This document shows positions 1 through 11,522 of a DNA stretch of 64,000 nucleotides, in pieces. A program made the translations under genes and the position numbers. The DNA is from Hymenoscyphus infarciens (taxonomy: Eukaryota; Ascomycota; Leotiomycetes; Helotiales; Helotiaceae). The first letter of the stretch is position 1. Each line of letters starts with the position of its first letter. The stretch spans positions 1-64,000 of the forward strand of contig LLCB01000137.1 in the NCBI GenBank assembly GCA_001414345.1. Reading direction: 5' to 3'. The notes below the pieces were generated by a model. The model did no database searches, was not told where the DNA came from, and saw only the letters and a program-made list of their open reading frames with translations.

Positions 1-251
1 GGGGGGGGGTCTTTAGACCAGGGTCATCATATTGCGAATATCACGAAAGCACGTGGAGCGCGGGGTAGTGTAGACATTGTAGCAATTGTTTAATTTGGTA
101 TCGTATTTGGTCCTGTGAATCCTCGAATTTACATGGTAACTCTTGGAAAACGTGGACCTATCATAAAATCATTCGCTTGCAAAGAGCCGTTCGCGCCGAA
201 CGAACTCGTTCCTAGCACCATTGTATTACAAGCCTTGTGGCATTAATGCGT

Positions 252-1693
252 CTATTTCTTCAACTCGGTGTCCTCAAGTCCGCCATACATCTGGAAAATA
301 TTAGCTTCAAGGTACTTGAGGAAAGGGAAGTTTGGGAGCGACTTACCGTCTCCATCATGATACCGGTGATTTGATATGGGTCAGCATTTGAAGCTGGTCG
401 TCTGTCCTCAAAGTAACCGTAACCCTTAGCACCACACTCTCTTGGAATACGGATGGATGCGCCACGGTTGGCAACACCATACGAGAAGGTATCGATGCTA
501 CCAGTCTCATGTCGCCCGGTCAACCGTAAGGTGTTGTCCTCTCCGTAAACCGCAATGTGCTCCTTGTGGCGACCCTCAAGCTTCTTGATGGCAGCCTCAA
601 TGTACTTCATACCACCCTCGACACGCATCTCCTTGCTGGAGTAGTTGCTGTGAAGACCCGCTCCGTTCCAGTCGCCCGGAATGGGCTTTGGGTGGAAGGA
701 GATCTTGGCACCGAATTCCTCGGCAATACGGTGAAGGAGGAAACGAGCGAGCCAGAGGTGATCACCCACTAGAGTTGCCATTAGTGGAGTTCTGAGGTGA
801 TGGGAAAAGGCGACTTACTCTCAATGCCCTCACAAGGACCAACCTGGAACTCCCATTGAGCCGGCATGACCTCGGCGTTGGTGCCAGAGATCTTGATACC
901 CGCGTTCAAACATGCCTTGTAGTGAGCCTCAACAATGTCTCTGCAGTAGACTTTGCCAGCACCGACACCACAGTAGTATGGGCCCTGAGGACCTGGGAAA
1001 CCGTTTGTTGGCCATCCATATGGTCGGTCGGACATGTCGAGGAGGGTGTATTCTTGCTCGAGACCGAACCATGGCTCGTGTGACTTGTGTGCAATCATCA
1101 ACTTGGCGCACTCGGCACGGTAGTTGAACTTGTTGGGGGTTCCATCGGGATCCCAGCACTCGGTGAGAACCAAGATGTTTGGGGCACCACGGAATGGGTC
1201 GGGGAAGATGGCAACGGGGCGGAGGTAAACATCAGAGTTGTCGCCGGGAGCTTGACCGGTGGAAGAACCGTCAAAGTTCCATTCTGGGAGATCTTCGAGC
1301 GTGAACTCGCCAGATTCTGGGACCTTGAGGAGAGTCTGTGGAAGAGGATTGACCCGTTAGTTTCCGGAAGACAGTTGACTTGGGGGGGAAATGCCTGCGA
1401 GTGGGAAGGGATGTGGCGGGATCGGAGTTGGGCTGAGGGAATGCTGCTGCTCACCTTTGACTTGGAACGAACACCACCGGTTGAGTCAATCCAGATGTAC
1501 CTTGAGGGCAATTAGATGAAGCCCTTAGATAGCAATATCGCCCAATACTCACTCAGCCATGGCGCTTCCCTTCTGGTCGAGCTTCATGTATTTAAGGAGC
1601 TATCTCGGAGTCAGCCAATGCACCGCCGGCGGGGTCAATTCAGGGATCGGGACTGACATTTTCCGTATAGGAGACGGTCGCTGAGGTAGCCAT
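252..1693 (-). CDS. GLN1: Glutamine synthetase (type II, eukaryotic)
   Basis: Cytosolic enzyme that joins ammonium to glutamate using ATP, the main ammonium-assimilation step. The pieces read on the minus strand form a full type II glutamine synthetase: an N-terminal [19 protein letters not shown] block (beta-grasp), [17 protein letters not shown], the [10 protein letters not shown] metal/glutamate block, [14 protein letters not shown], the ATP-site stretch [17 protein letters not shown], and [11 protein letters not shown] near the C-terminus. I read five introns (the first at 1600-1657); the last exon is only 13 codons ([12 protein letters not shown] then stop). The start at 1693 gives [12 protein letters not shown], joined to LLKYMKLDQ, as in fungal homologues. 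Nothing essential is missing, so the gene looks functional. A GATAAG site upstream would suit nitrogen control. Confidence 0.96.
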
Positions 1694-1844
1694 GGTTGCG
1701 ATGTGTATAGGGGGTGCAAGTGAGAGAGGGAAGAGGTGTTGTTGACAAACAGACGGGGCTGGTTGTAGAGTTGAGGGTATGAGGGAGGAAGAAAAGTTGT
1801 TGAGCGACAGCGACTGTTTATATGAAAGATTGAAATACGAAAGC

Positions 1845-1850
1845 GATAAG
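1845..1850 (+). promoter_or_regulatory. GATAAG site (AreA/NIT2-type) upstream of glutamine synthetase
   Basis: GATAAG lies about 150 bp upstream of the glutamine synthetase start. Fungal nitrogen GATA factors bind HGATAR. A single six-base match is weak evidence; the link rests on the neighbouring nitrogen gene. Confidence 0.3.
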
Positions 1851-2140
1851 GATGGGGGGGCGTCGCTAAGCGTGAATGGCCCCACGCGCCTTGGAAGACA
1901 AGACTGTACGGCAGGGGGCTGTGCTGGGATCCAGTCAGGACTCAGGACGACCCAGGTATGCGACAATTTAGTGGAGGGCAAGCAACAAAGGCCCAGTTCC
2001 AAGCCCTTATTCGGGCCATGTTACCTTGCCCTCTTCGTGCGTAGGTATGTATTTTATTTTTGGTCAAAGAAGCAATGCTTGAAGTAAGTAATTGAGGCCT
2101 TTATTGGGAAAGAAAGCTCTTCATTGTTTGTTGACTACGA

Positions 2141-2176
2141 GGGTAAGGGCAAGGGCTAGGGCAAGGGCAAGGGCAA
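2141..2176 (+). repeat. GGGNNN hexamer array, G-quadruplex-like and telomere-like
   Basis: Six GGG tracts separated by exactly three bases each (TAA, CAA, CTA, CAA, CAA, CAA spacers). The period and the G3 tracts resemble degenerate telomere-like hexamers and meet the usual G3N1-7 rule for an intramolecular quadruplex. It lies about 450 bp upstream of the glutamine synthetase start. Confidence 0.7.
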
Positions 2177-4239
2177 CGCTTCTCTAGGGAGCGGCAGTCT
2201 GAGGGGGCAGAAAGGGAAGGCAGAGATTTCCGATGCGATGCACACGACCGCTACGGCATGGCATGGCAGGCTTTTACGGTAATTGCTGTTTGTGGTGAGC
2301 CTTTTTTGCACTACACTCCTTGGAGACCCCTCGCATGCGATGCGGCTTCCAGCCACATGGCATTGTACCGAGTACCTTGACACGAAACAGAGCAGTACAA
2401 GTAAAAGATGAGCTACTTGCGAGTACAGTACGTTATCAACTTCAGTAGACTGTCACAAAGAAGCAGAACGATGTCTGGGCGAAAGTGACTAGTACTCCAT
2501 AAACACGCTCTATATACAAGTAGGTCCAAAACCCCTCTTCCACCTACGCAGCAGCATTGTATCAACCTTCAGCACAACTTGGAGATCTGCCAGCTGTATC
2601 AAAAGACAAGTTCACATTATCTACGAGTACGTAGCCAGTTACTGAAGTACTTGGTGGGAAAAAGTATACAGTACCTGGATCATCCCCAGCGACCGACCAT
2701 TCCAAGACTGCTTCCCCCACACCGACGCCTCTTAGTTGCAGCAGCTGGCTGCAGCTAGAACACTTTTCCATATCTTCCTCAGCCCAGAATAGAATTCCTT
2801 CTTTTTCCTTCCTTTTACCGCTGCCCTTCACCTTCTAGATCCCAACATACAGTATCCAAGAAACCGTATTTACAACTTCCACGACTCGTTGTTCCTCGCA
2901 TTGCCTTCAAATTGGATAATCCAAACCCCTCTCATTCGTCCTCCTCCTCTTCAACCCGGATCGCCTTCCAGGGCCTTCAGACACAATCAGCGGGGTAGTC
3001 CCTCTCGATCGTTGTAACAGGCATCGTCTCGCCGAGACACCGTGTCGAAGCCGGGCTTGCGATAAGGATTACCAACTCTGTGATTGGTGGTTGGCGCAAA
3101 AAGCATGCGATGTGAAGTAAATGTCGGTGTCAGCCGAAAGTCGAGATTCCGGGGGTAGCGCGGCGGGATGACCGAGGGCAGATGAACATGAGGGTTCTAG
3201 AATCTGGAGTTTGAATTCAAATCACGTGGAGGGATTCCCTTTCGTTGAACATGTATGCTGGATTTGCAACCTTACTCGGTGAACATGAAAAGCATCCCGA
3301 TTTTTATGCTCATGTGAGATGCAACTTCTCGAGCCACGAAGTACCGAGTGGGTTCTGGAAAATCAAATGCCGTTGTATACCGTTGAACAAAACGGGCGAG
3401 GACCCTTTTCTCTCATCAGCCTCCCACACAAGACCTTCAGGAATGGTGAACAAATCTTTGCATGGATCGATTTTGAGGTCATCGTCATGGAAAGCAGCAT
3501 TCTAGAGTGTGTCAACTCTGAGGGCCCTGAGATGGGATTGTTGGACAATTTAAGTAATTCTACCGTGATTTTAGACGGGAATTATCAAACTTGTCACCCT
3601 CGAAATGGCGGTCTGAGTGGAACGTTTCTTTCTTGCCGTTCGAGGAGATAGTACCAACAACGTAGGTTGCTGACATCCGCTCTTCGGTGCTGTTTATGAG
3701 ATTTTCAAAATGACACACACAAGATTGTATTCACGCGAGAGAGAAACTTCTCAAACAAGAAAGTAACCCCCGAGTAGAGTAACACTTATTTCTCATCATT
3801 TTCCTCTCGCCATCGCGAATTCATGCTGGGAATGAACGTTTCTCTTCTTCCGTCGCGTCCATAAGTCTGAACAGTTCTTCTCTTTCGGTTTCTCAACGAT
3901 GTTCACTTGAGATGTATTCCTAATGCTCAATGAGTAATAGATTTTATGTTTGATGCTTCCACTTTTCAAACCAAGGGAACGAGTTTGATGAGAGAATCAC
4001 GGTCAACATCCATCGCGTGATAGCAAGTCTTTTATTTTAAGTCCCCTCTGAAAACAAGACCCATTTCAAGCAACAGAATCTATACCCGTTGCTATGTCGG
4101 GAGATACATATACTCATTTAATCTTCCTAAGAAAGTGAAGAGGTAAAAGATGCGAGGAACGCGAGTGCGTTATCATGTCCATACTTCTTTCTAGCTAAAT
4201 CTCCGCCTTCCGATTTTTAACCTTACAACTGTGGTTCAT

Positions 4240-6030
4240 CTATGACCTCTTCAAACACGCTTTCACAAGCGTCGTATCCTGCCAGTTATTCCCACTACCA
4301 GTGGGCGTCTCATTCAATTCATAAGTAGTTGAAAAAGACCCCGCACTCCATCCAACATATCCCAAATACACATCAGAATTCGCACTATCACAACAATCAG
4401 AATCCATCCACAAGAGATTTTAGCATTCAACTTACTTCAAAAACGCAATTTGTTGGCACCTAAGCAAAGATATCTTGTCAGTCCCCTTCTTTTTGAAAAA
4501 AATAAAAGTGTTGCACATAGCTCAGGAGGAAACCAGAGTCACTTCCCACTCCCGAAACTGAGACCGAGAATCCGAGACGTACATATATTTGCTACAACTA
4601 CTCGTGTTCCCGCCCCCCGTCTCCGTCAAAATCGCTTGTCGGTTATTGGTCCTTAACCAAGTGGCAAGCGGTTGAAAAGCAGAATCGACATTATCAGTAA
4701 CGCATTCGGTATGGGTACCGCTGTTGTCGCTATCGAGGTATTTATGCACGTCGAAGATCAAGTTGGTGGTGCTTCCGTCGGGGTTCTTGATGGGGAGGAG
4801 GGCAGCGCCTGAGCCGTTGGTGATGAACTTTCCGGCGCTGGTGTAGTCGTTTCCGGGAAGGAAGACTGGTTCTGGTTAGTAGTTTTTTGTTTCTCGGGAG
4901 GAGAGGGGGTGATGGGAATTAGACGTACTCATCTGTGTTGTAGCACCTGTCCCACGAATTGCGGTGACGACTTGTTGCACGGTATCCGCCCATTTGGTGA
5001 TATCTACTTCATGAGGCTCATTCATGACCCCAAAAACAATTCTGCTCTCCCCTTTATACTTTGTCGCTAGTTGTGTCCAGAGACTCACGAACTGCGCATT
5101 GGTTGGTCCTCCTTGTCCGATGATCTGTTTATTCCATCGAGCGTAATTGTGGATGTCGATTACGCAGGCTGTGTTCGCTGAAGTCTTGAGACATGCTTGG
5201 ACTAGTTGGTCATATTTCTGTAAGTTGCCGGAGTTGAGGGTGCCTCCTGGGGAGGAGACGAGGTATTGCCAGCCGACTGGGAGACGGAAGATGTTGAATT
5301 TGTCGTCTTTGACGAAATGGGACACTGTGGAAAGTTTTGCAGTCAGTTTTGTAACCAGTGTCAGAGGAGGACGAGAAGGAATGAGAGTTCTGAATAAAAG
5401 AGGGAAAACTCTGGAACACCCACTTTGACCAGCGTCGTCGGGACCGCCGAGGGCGGAGAGGGGGGGCGATGCTTTGATTGTGTCTTGGGAGCCATCTGTT
5501 AGGCAGCCGAAATCGAAGCCGGCTATGTTGACACCCGCTAGATGGTTGTTAGCATTTTCTTTTCATCTGCCTTTTGTTTGAGGGGGCCATGATCTGTTCG
5601 ATTTGTTGATTTTTGCAAGAGCGTCTGTATTTCTTGTTGATCTAGGACAATCAAAAATACCATCCGGGAGTTCCAAGAGAATGGCTTCTCATTCTCTTAA
5701 ACCTTCTAGAAGGGACATATTCCCGTTGTCCCAAACGGACAAGGTAAACTTGGCACTCTTGCGATATCATAATTCAATTAAATTTCTTGAAATTTTCTCC
5801 CACGTAATATTTCTTCGATCCAAAACACTATGAACATTGGAACTCTTACCATATTGAACACTCCCGTTTGCAGCAATTGCTCGTTCGTTCAGAGGTTCAG
5901 CTATATTTTTTACTACATCAACGATTAGCATCAACTGCCCTGTCTCAGTCTCGATGAAAGGCGTACCATTTCTAGGATGAGCAACAACACCCACCGCCAA
6001 CAAAGTTGTTGAAAACGTGGAAATCTTCAT
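4240..6030 (-). CDS. cel5A: Secreted endo-beta-1,4-glucanase, GH5 subfamily 5 (EGII/Cel5A type)
   Basis: Secreted endoglucanase cutting internal beta-1,4 bonds of cellulose. The catalytic core reads GVNIAGFDFGC, NIFRLPVGWQYLV, DIHNYARWN, IIGQGGPTNAQF, GVMNEPHEV (acid/base Glu), GSTTNLIFDVHKYLD, NNRQAILTETGGG (nucleophile Glu) and SDVYLGYVGWSAGSF, very close to Trichoderma EGII. The start at 6030 gives MKISTFSTTLLAVGVVA, a signal peptide. Unlike EGII there is no CBM1; the signal peptide is followed by about 45 residues without recognisable domain before the catalytic core. Several introns break the gene, and the last exon ends NNWQDTTLVKACLKRS then stop at 4240. It is a neighbour of the GH6 and AA9 genes, and a GGCTAA site lies about 130 bp upstream. 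Confidence 0.94.
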
Positions 6031-7796
6031 ATTCACGACCAAGTTCACCAAGATGTTTCCAAGAATTGGCACAAAGCTTGATTCATAGAATAGAGAGAGA
6101 GTCGGGATCTATGTACATGTATATATACCGAGAATGTAATATGGGAACACCGATGATGGGTTTAGCCTCATGGCCAGGGTGTTTATATGATCGCCTTTCA
6201 GATATAGTTATGATCAGCGGAAGATATATGAATTTTGTGGAGGGGAATGGTGAGGTAATTTAGGGATTGAGGGACATATGTAAGTTTTTGGTGTCATTTG
6301 ATGTGGATGAGCGGCTTTATGTAGTGTGAAAAGGGGGATCATTGGCATTACATTGATTGAGCTTTGAGAGAGGCATTACTGTATAAACAGCTTGGAGCTA
6401 AAGTCACATGATGCTTCTGTTGCCTTGGTCAAGGTTTAGAGTTGGCTTTGTTGTCAGTCTGGAGAAGATGGAATCCGATGCTCTTGCTCTCACTGAGGCC
6501 ATTGAATTATATCAATGAACTCCCTATACAAGACCAGAAAAGCTCCAAGTTCCAACCCCTATCGAATAAAAACAAATGCGGGGAACGCATATATTCAGAC
6601 ATCCCAAGTCCCAATCTCCCATTGGCGATGAACAAGTCCCCCTGTCTCGCTTAACCCCACCCTTCCCCAGAAAATTTTCCAATGCCCCAACAACAACGGA
6701 CCTTCATCCTCCGCACCACGTCTTCTAATGCCACACTTCCCAAGCTCCACTGCGGTATTCTACATGCCGTGGTAATTGAAGATTGTGGGGTATGGGGTAA
6801 GATCTTGGGAAGTGATTGGCGGAGTGTGGAGGTGATGTTTATGCTTAATTGAGGGTGGTCGTGTGGCTTATTTTGGTTTGGTGGATGAATAGAGTCCTTT
6901 GGGCCGAGTGACGAGGGAAGGAAGGAAGTCTTGATTTGAGTGATGGGGAGGTTTGGTGAGAGAATTGTAGTGAAATTTTGACTTCGTGAATTCATGAGGC
7001 AAATCTGCGGTAGAAATCTTTGGAGAGAATCGAGAAGAATCCCGTCCTACTATTACGAACCTAAGCGTCTTAATTTTGACGTTTTGCTTTAGTAAATGCA
7101 ATGATGGTTAGATATGGGCGGTCATCCGGCTTTATGGTATTGCCTGATATTGAAGAACTCGTTGACACATTGATTGCCTTCAATGTCTTGACATTTTAAT
7201 CCACCATTGTGGCATTCAGGGCTAACACTATATCTCCCAGAACTTGTGAATAATCAAAGTGACAATATTTGACTCAGCAGCAAAGAAAGCCCACCAGTTC
7301 CCATCAGTACTACAAAAATTTTGAACAGTATCGAATAGTATCTCCCCCTTATCTATCTAAAGGTATTTGGTAAACGGAATCGCAGTAAAGAACATGATCA
7401 ATGTCACACGTCTTCGAAATGTCATTTTTAATGCCCATCTTCCAAATCCAGAAGTTAATCGACAATCAGGCAAGAAAAATTTCTAGCCGACAGCCCTACA
7501 AGTTAGCCGGTGAGGAATGACTCTGTAAATAAGAGAAGTTCAGATAGCCAAGAGAAAATATAATCTATCGTCGGTATGACATCCGAATCCTACCCCATTT
7601 CTCGGGATGAGATAGATTGTTTTAAAGCATGGTTGAGGAACGGATAAAAGATGCCAAGACTAGAAACTGGACGACATACTTTTGTAAACTATATAGGAGA
7701 CTTGGTGTGAAATATATTCAGAGAAGATAGATATGTACAAATGTGGAAGAAAAACGAAATCAGGCCGCACCACTTTGCTAGCTAGCCAATCACGCG
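6031..7796. other. Intergenic region between GH5 and the MITE
   Basis: About 1.8 kb. Its proximal part is the GH5 promoter. Short frames at 6442-7101 have low-complexity content and no recognisable domain. No RNA gene or repeat recognised. Confidence 0.55.
6162..6167 (-). promoter_or_regulatory. GGCTAA, XlnR/Xyr1-like site upstream of GH5
   Basis: On the minus strand this reads GGCTAA, the classic XlnR site, about 130 bp upstream of the GH5 start. A TATAAA on the same strand lies at 6182-6187. Both are short matches; their position upstream of a cellulase gives them weight. Confidence 0.4.
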
Positions 7797-8003
7797 GTGG
7801 ACAGAAAAGGCGGCAGTGTTCGTACCTGCCTAGATAGCTCTTTGTTCCAACTATCTAGGGTAATTCAAAGTAATTACCCTATATACCTTGAACAATTTAG
7901 AACATTAACTTAGAAGTTTAGAACACTCAAGCTAAATTGTTTTAGAAAGTTGGAATAATAAGCAAGATAAGCAGGTACGAACACTGCCGCCTTTTCTGTC
8001 CAC
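7797..8003. mobile_element. MITE with perfect 33-bp terminal inverted repeats
   Basis: A 207-bp palindromic element. The first 33 bases (GTGGACAGAAAAGG..., ending GTACCTGC) are the exact reverse complement of the last 33, and inner segments are also partly complementary (GTTCCAAC near the left, GTTGGAA near the right). There is no coding capacity. I find no clear target-site duplication. It ends 45 bp short of the GH6 stop codon, so it lies in or next to the 3' UTR of that gene. Diverged relatives occur at 12977, 41458, 51268 and 56228. Confidence 0.85.
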
Positions 8004-8047
8004 AGGGAGCCAATGCTCAGTGACGTCCACCTCCCAGCATCGGAACT

Positions 8048-9664
8048 TTAGAATGTTGGGTTGGCGTTCGTCAAGAGTTGCTCAAAGTAAGCCTGAAACC
8101 ATGTTCCGGCTTCTGGCGCAGGTTGCAACGCATCAGAGAGGCCACAGTGAGCGTCATAACGGGTAGCAGAAGAATCCGAAGTGCCATCACACTCTCCGCC
8201 TGGCTTGACCCAAACAAAGGCGTCCTCCAAGGCATCTCCGGTATTTGTGGTGGGTCTAACACCGAATCCTGTACCTTTGACGTTGCACCAATCACCCCAA
8301 GCTTGTTGGGCAGTTGGCTGAACACCATTTCGAGCTATTCAAAATCAGAAGACGACCCTGTAGCTTGTGAGAGAGGAAAACTTACAAACGTCCGTGATGA
8401 AGTGAGCTGGGAAACCAGCTGCTGTGAGAAGAGGTGCTATGGCATTGATGTATCTCTTCTCATCACAGGTAGCAAGTCCTTGTGTGTAGGATGGGCAGGT
8501 AGCGATACTCCAGGAGTTGTAGTTGGCAACGTTGGTCGCTAAACCACGAACTGCGGCTGGACTTCCGGCAGCTTTGTAAACATCTGCAAACTGGAAGGGA
8601 GAATTGTTAGTTTCCAATTATGAAGAGAAGTTCCAGAAGTCACGAACCTCTTTTGCTGCAGGACCAATATTAGCTGGCCATCCCAACCATCCAGCGTGTC
8701 CAGCATCGAGATACATGGAGACGTTTGGCAAGTTCAATTGAGCGATTGCGTATTGGGTACATTCTCGGTAAGCGGCAGCAGCATTGGAGCATTTGGAAAC
8801 ACTCAAGTTAGTCACCATGTTAGCTAGAGAATCAGGCTCTAAATTATGTCAGCAGAGTAGACTAAGAAGATGATCTTGTTGGGAATAGAAGTCTTACCGA
8901 TAACAAGAATGACTTTAACATCAGAGTAAGTCACCAGAAGCGCTTTGATGGCGTCAATGTACTTTTTGTAATTTGCAACACCACCATTGGCAATCGAGTA
9001 TTCTCCATTGGATGCAAGAGCGGCGCAATCTCGATCTGGTAAATCGTATACAACGAATGTACCAGCTACTGGTGGGCTAGCACCGGCTTTGTTTGCAGCT
9101 CTGATATTTGATAAAAATGTGCCCATCAATGGGACTTTGGAGGCGGTGTCACTTTTATGCAAATCAGTATAGCCCCTTTGAGTTTTCTGCTGTCAACTTA
9201 CAGCCATACAAATGTGGGAACCTTTGCTACCGCAGCAGCTTTCGTTGCCATTGGACCAGTTAGAGACGGAATCGCCAGGCTGCTGATCTCGGATGCATAG
9301 TAAGGATTGGCGTAGAGGGCAACCCCAGAGAAGGGATTTCCGGCAGCAGCAACGGTTGTACCTCCGGGGGCAGCGGTAATGGTGGTGCTAGGGCCTGATG
9401 GAGCTGTAATTGTTGCAGGTACAGAACCACCGGTTGTAGAAACTGCCGAGCCAGGAACACATTGAGAATAGTACTCGTTTGTTTTTACACAGGTATACCC
9501 AGATACACAGGTAGTTCCACCAGCCCAATTGCCACCACCGCCTGTTCACATTAGCTTCATACTGGAAATTCGAGGAAACAGAACTCACACTGTCCATATG
9601 CGGGCTCTTCAGCAAAGGCTGTAGAAACCAAGACGGCACTAAACAAGAGACTTTTTAACCCCAT
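8048..9664 (-). CDS. cel6A: Cellobiohydrolase II, GH6 with N-terminal CBM1
   Basis: Secreted exoglucanase releasing cellobiose processively from non-reducing ends of cellulose. Order: signal peptide (MGLKSLLFSAVLVSTAFA), CBM1 cellulose-binding module (CGGGGNWAGGTTC...EYYSQCVPGS), a Ser/Thr/Ala/Pro-rich linker, then the GH6 core. Key segments are VYDLPDRDCAALASNGEY (catalytic Asp region), VIEPDSLANMVTN (second Asp; the pieces are joined over an intron), YLDAGHAGWLGWPAN, NVANYNSW, and WVKPGGECDGTSD followed by the C-terminus ANPTF. At least five introns; the first splits the first Cys of CBM1. All expected catalytic blocks are present. The 3' end is almost touching a MITE. Confidence 0.95.
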
Positions 9665-11522
9665 TTTTGATTGAAATCGGTTATTGAGTAGAAAGAGAAG
9701 TGCTTTGATGAATAACGAGATAATAAGAGTGAAATCTGTATTCTTATAGTCATGTAATCGACGATACCATCACAAGGAAAGCCAAGACCGGAGACGGAAC
9801 AACATGACCGCCTGGCAAGACGTTCCGAATAGCCTGATTGGGTATCTGAACTTACTATTATTTGGTGGGCCGCTTAATCCTCACTAAGAGATGTAGCGTG
9901 GAAAGCCATGTGAGGAGGCTGCATAATGAATAGCAAGCAACAATGATTGGCGAGAAGATACAGAAAGCGGAAAAACACGCGTGTTGAGACTGCAACCAAA
10001 TACCAACGAAGGGAACATGTACCAAGTTCGGAAACCGAGAACAGGAGTGAAATCGAGGTTTCTCAATGTATAGAAAGTGCAAGGGTACCTCGAAAACGCT
10101 CCTAATCTCTTTAAAAATTGGGATCGATGGATGGTACGGGGCCGACAGAAAGGTTCTTTCAACATAACGCCACTTGGCAGACCTATCAAAATTGACATTT
10201 CTTATCATCTGGTAATGAAACGCGCAGGAAATTGAAGGACGCCTGGCTTGAAAACATGCATATGAGAACTTCGACCATTGAATTCGAAGCTCGGATGACC
10301 AAAGCGTACCCGACAACTCCCCAAGTTACGCCAGTCCATTTCTTCTCCTCAAAGTGATCGAATGATAATTTCGAACGACAGGCTTCTCGTGAGTGTCAAC
10401 GACGGAGGCGAAATTGGACGACCCATAGCTCTGGCACCGATAAATGAGGCACTATCGCACCCGCAAGCCAAATGCAGTCTTTCAGGCAGGTTCCGACTTG
10501 GCTACCTCGAGCACACGGCGAAAGGAGGATGCGTAATCAGGAGTTGAGGATGTTCCTGAGCCAGGATCTTCTCTCCATGGCTAGCTGATGGCAGCTGATG
10601 GTGTTGGGGGTTGAATTGAAGATAGTGATTAGCCGGGAAGTGGTCGAAATGAACCATCTATTTATTGTAGATGTCGCTTAAAGACGCGCTAATCTACGAT
10701 GCCCCGCGTATATCTTTTACACCTCGGCTTCTTCCCCAGTTTTTCTCCACAGCCTGAAGAGCGCCACCATCTACCGGAAGCCTCATCCTATGCTCATATG
10801 TCGTTCGTTGTGGATGGGAAGTTATATTGAATTCGACTGACCTTGTGAGTGCTCGGTCCGAACTCCCACTGTACCCCACGTGCTACGCTCAACTTTCGGG
10901 CGACGACAGCAGCTGGTGGCTGTGAGATGTATATTGTTGACGAGGTCGAGAAGAAGAAGGAGCTTCAGGAAATATGTTACAACTTGAAACATTCCCTTCA
11001 CTTATCCCCGTTACATACTATCGCCGTCAAAGCTTTCCACAAATTCTTGACGCCCGGGCGGCTAGTGGACCTCCTCTGTTGGTTGGGTTGAGATACTTCC
11101 AGGTCAATATTTAATCAAGCTTTATATCTGTTTGCTTAAAATGGACATGGAAATGATCACGAATATATTGTTCTGGGCCACTTCATAGTCTGGAAGTATG
11201 CAGTGGTAAGTCGTCAAGTGACGGATGCCGAGTCGTATAAATTGCTTTTAGCCTCAGCAATCACGAATTAGTACCCTTGGTTTGACCAAATCAAGATCAT
11301 TTACCCCAGATTTAAAGACCGCATATATATCCGATACCAAAGATAGCTATAGTTGGTGATTGGTTCTATGCTTTCAAATCTTGGTTCCTCTCACCAGCTC
11401 TGTCGCGGGTGGAAAATATAAAGGAGTGTCTAGACGCGCCCCGGAGCAGGATACACACGAAATTTATTGTTGAACCTCTTTTCAATCGTGCAGATATCGT
11501 GACTTTTTGTGCATTTTCCAAG
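9665..11522. other. Divergent intergenic region between GH6 and AA9, with XlnR-like sites
   Basis: Shared 1.86-kb upstream region of two cellulolytic genes. For AA9 there is GGCTAG at 11060-11065, TTAGCC (GGCTAA on the other strand) at 11248-11253 and TATAAA at 11417-11422, about 105 bp before the ATG. Short open frames at 9858-10316 and 10362-11091 have no recognisable domain and I treat them as chance. Confidence 0.5.
9828..9834 (-). promoter_or_regulatory. GGCTATT, Xyr1-like GGC(A/T)n site upstream of GH6
   Basis: On the minus strand, GGCTATT about 165 bp upstream of the GH6 start fits the relaxed Xyr1 motif GGC followed by A/T bases. Weak as a single site. Confidence 0.3.

Larger units (their letters stand above)
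1694..4239. other. Intergenic region, glutamine synthetase to GH5
   Basis: About 2.5 kb holding the glutamine synthetase promoter and the downstream side of the GH5 gene. Open frames here (for example 3245-3651) are short, lack recognisable domains and lack convincing intron structure. Apart from the GATAAG site and the G-rich hexamer array I see nothing supportable. Confidence 0.6.

Noticed and set aside
3245..3651. Two overlapping plus-strand frames
   Set aside because: No domain, and frames of similar length on the other strand; consistent with chance.
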